Assembly (NCBI GenBank): GCA_022360055.1
Contig: JAKSDO010000209.1
Coordinates: forward strand, 1 to 64,000
Direction of reading: 5' to 3'
DNA length: 64,000 nucleotides
Source of the DNA: Cytophagales bacterium
Lineage (GTDB): Bacteria > Bacteroidota > Bacteroidia > Cytophagales > Cyclobacteriaceae
Shown here: positions 62,151 through 64,000 of the stretch, in pieces
Layout: each line of letters begins with the position of its first letter
Numbering within the stretch: the stretch's first letter is position 1
The notes under the pieces: generated by a model
Told to the model about the DNA's origin: nothing
The model's input: the letters and a program-made list of their open reading frames with translations, nothing else
Databases searched by the model: none
Program-made: the position numbers and the translations under genes

Positions 62151-63647
62151 ATGGAAAACTATCACATTGCCGTACTCGATATTGGAAAGACCAATAAGAA
62201 AATTTTCATTTACAATCCTGAATTGAAGATTGTTGGTCAGGAGTTTACCCGAATTCCCGAAATCGAGGATAACCGTATTTTATTGGATGACGTCGAATCC
62301 TTGAAATCATGGATTTTGGATACATTTTCAAAGCTGTCGAAGCAGTTTGATATCAAGGTGATCACCACTTCGGCGCACGGTGCCACCTATTCTTTGGTGG
62401 ATGAATCCGCAAATAGTGTTGTCCCCCAGGTCGCCTACAATACGGATCCGGGCGAGAAATTTCACGACGAATTCTTTAACCGCTTTGGTGACCCGGTTGA
62501 ATTGCAGAAATCGACGGCAACGCCGAATTTCAATTTATTGATCAATCCGGCAAAAGGGATTTTATATACCAAGGAAAAATATGCGCATCAGTTTCGGAAG
62601 GTAAAGCGGATTTTGCTTTATCCGCAGTTTTTTGGGTTTTGGTTGACAGGTAATGCCTGTGCCGATCCGACATATGTAGGCAATCATACCTATCTCTGGA
62701 ATTTTGAAAAGAGGGATTGGTCCGATGTGGTGGACAAGCTTGGCATCAGGCATTTGCTGCCGCGGTCCTTCAAAAATCCGTGGGAATCTCTCGGGGTTAT
62801 TAAGGAAGATATTGCTGAAAGGACCGGTCTCTCAAAAGCAACCATTGTCACTACCGGAATCCATGATTCCAATGCTTCTATGCTGCCTTACATGATATCT
62901 ATGCAGGAGCCATTCCTGCTTAATTCGACAGGCACCTGGTGTGTAATCATGAACGAGAAGGAGGATGTTAAATTCAAAAATGAAGAGCTGGGTAAGGTGG
63001 TTTTTTACAACCTCAATGCATTTTGGAAGCCGATTAAGACAGCCATTTTTTTGGGGGGCATGGAATTTGAACATTATGCCGGAATGCTCCAAAGAATTCA
63101 CAATAGGTCGGATTACCCGGCATTTAGGGAAGAGGTATATCAGCAGGTAATTGACGACTGCGAAGAATTCATCTTGCCGAGTGTGGCAAAAGGCATTGGG
63201 CAGTTCCCGGACTCCAGGCCTAGAATTGTTGAGAGAAGTGCTGTTTTTTCATTGGAGGAAGTAGAATCCGGCAAATCAATTCCGGCATTTTTCCGGGATT
63301 ACGAAAAAGCGTTAGCCGTATTGAACTTGTCGCTGGCTATTCAGACCAAAGTTTCATTCGACAGGGCAGACATGACCGAAGGAATGCAGGTATTTACAGA
63401 AGGTGGTTTCAGCAGGAATGATAGCTATAACACATTGATGACCTCATTTTATCCTCACTCGGATTTCTATTTGACCGACCTGAAAGAAGCGTCTGCATTT
63501 GGCGCTGCAATTACCGGGAAAATGGCGGTTGAAAAAATAGATGTAAAATCGTTGGGATCCTTTATTTCCATAGATAAGAAACATGTCCCAAAAAATAAAT
63601 TGACCGGTATCGGAAACTATTTTCAGAAATTCGTCTCATTGATTTGA
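62151..63647 (+). CDS. FGGY-family carbohydrate kinase
   Basis: This 498-residue kinase has the FGGY fold: HIAVLDIGKTNKKIFIYN (phosphate 1), TTSAHGATYSLVDE, ATIVTTGIHDSNASMLPYM, LLNSTGTWCVIMN and VFTEGGFSRNDSYNTLMTSFYP near the adenosine site. It phosphorylates a sugar, probably a ketose, before the dehydrogenase and aldolase steps of the cluster. It is nearest in general form to the rhamnulokinase/fuculokinase side of the family; the exact substrate is not evident. It follows the sorE-like gene after 178 bases holding the PIN remnant. Confidence 0.88.
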   Translation: MENYHIAVLDIGKTNKKIFIYNPELKIVGQEFTRIPEIEDNRILLDDVESLKSWILDTFSKLSKQFDIKVITTSAHGATYSLVDESANSVVPQVAYNTDPGEKFHDEFFNRFGDPVELQKSTATPNFNLLINPAKGILYTKEKYAHQFRKVKRILLYPQFFGFWLTGNACADPTYVGNHTYLWNFEKRDWSDVVDKLGIRHLLPRSFKNPWESLGVIKEDIAERTGLSKATIVTTGIHDSNASMLPYMISMQEPFLLNSTGTWCVIMNEKEDVKFKNEELGKVVFYNLNAFWKPIKTAIFLGGMEFEHYAGMLQRIHNRSDYPAFREEVYQQVIDDCEEFILPSVAKGIGQFPDSRPRIVERSAVFSLEEVESGKSIPAFFRDYEKALAVLNLSLAIQTKVSFDRADMTEGMQVFTEGGFSRNDSYNTLMTSFYPHSDFYLTDLKEASAFGAAITGKMAVEKIDVKSLGSFISIDKKHVPKNKLTGIGNYFQKFVSLI

Positions 63648-63714
63648 GACAGAAGCTTTTATAATAGGTAATTTTTTCGAATCTTGTGCTCCATTTCTTG
63701 AAGAAACAATTTGA

Positions 63715-64000
63715 ATGGTAAGTTTCGTAAATATTCCTTTTGGAAACAGTCATCCCCTGGGTGCCACCTGCTATCCGGAAGGGGTTAACTTCAGCATTTT
63801 CTCAAAAAATGCCAGGCAGATTGACCTTTTATTATTTGACAGCGAGCGGGATGCGGAACCGAGCGAAGTTTACAAACTCGATCCGCAGAAAAACAGAACG
63901 TTCTATTACTGGCACATTTTTCTCCCGGGCATAAAGCCGGGACAGCTTTACGGTTATCGCGCCTATGGCCCGAAAAGCCCGACCCCCGGAGATATGTTCG
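63715..64000 (+). CDS. Glycogen-debranching-type enzyme, N-terminal part (cut by window end)
   Basis: The 95 visible residues start MVSFVNIPFGNSHPLGATCY and continue with GVNFSIFSKNARQIDLLLF, FYYWHIFLPGIKPGQLYGYR and AYGP. This is the CBM48-type front domain of GlgX/isoamylase-type debranching enzymes, which cut alpha-1,6 bonds in glycogen or starch. The remaining catalytic part lies beyond the window. It follows the kinase by 67 bases on the same strand, so it may be the next gene of the cluster or an unrelated transcript. Confidence 0.85.
   Translation, partial: MVSFVNIPFGNSHPLGATCYPEGVNFSIFSKNARQIDLLLFDSERDAEPSEVYKLDPQKNRTFYYWHIFLPGIKPGQLYGYRAYGPKSPTPGDMF

Overview
The window looks like a chromosome segment of a member of the Bacteroidota. 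Supporting signs are a PorP/SprF-type outer-membrane protein of the type IX secretion system, a PorT-like barrel, a DUF5686 protein, a V-type ATPase operon in which a DUF2764 protein stands where subunit C would be, several -7 elements of the form TAnnTTTG, A-rich start regions and many lipoprotein or signal-peptide N termini. A sulfatase, sialate-esterase-like enzymes and Na+-site residues in the ATPase rotor would suit a saline or polysaccharide-rich habitat, but that is inference. The genus cannot be fixed from the sequence. No rRNA, tRNA, CRISPR array or intact transposon was seen.

Layout. 0-6.4 kb: PorP/SprF-SPOR protein, PorT-like barrel, fabH with a small partner gene, a SRAP (HMCES/YedK-like) protein and a YheT-type hydrolase. 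6.4-8 kb: repeat-rich DNA without a believable gene. 8-12.7 kb: a four-gene operon of exported proteins that ends in a large leucine-rich-repeat protein. 12.7-16.8 kb: a tandem repeat array, a sialate O-acetylesterase-like gene that lacks a normal start codon, a second SRAP gene and trmH. 16.9-22.5 kb: [NiFe] hydrogenase maturation genes hypB-hypF-hypC-hypD-hypE, with no hypA and no hydrogenase structural gene in view. 22.7-28.6 kb: DUF5686 and DUF2490 proteins, a lipid kinase and a Tat-exported Gfo/Idh/MocA oxidoreductase. 29-34 kb: sulfatase, a broken gene, SASA esterase lipoprotein, a RidA-like lipoprotein and an FG-GAP lipoprotein. 34-42.2 kb: rex and the V-ATPase operon (E, DUF2764, A, B, D, I, K). 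42.6-51.3 kb: two universal-stress proteins, a secreted EEP-family enzyme, an IS1182 remnant, a TetR regulator, a mannonate-dehydratase-like enzyme, an M64 peptidase and gene debris.

51.3-64 kb: a GntR regulator faces a co-directional cluster. It encodes a lipoyl acyltransferase (E2), a fused E1 alpha-beta, a mannitol-phosphate-dehydrogenase-like enzyme, a PHP-domain protein, an aldolase fused to a sorbitol-6-phosphate-dehydrogenase-like domain, a SorE-like dehydrogenase, a FGGY kinase and the start of a glycogen-debranching-type enzyme. Read together, the genes suggest interconversion of ketose and hexitol phosphates feeding fructose 6-phosphate, plus a thiamine-dependent acyl-transfer complex without its E3.

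The most novel-looking signal is a family of about 90-nt modules at three places (left edge, 12.74-13.0 kb, 60.6 kb). Each carries a small hairpin whose two arms change together between copies. Their 3' ends resemble translation starts: at 60.7 kb the final ATG is the sorE-like start codon, at the left edge it opens a frame running off the window, and at 13.0 kb a 17-A run replaces it.
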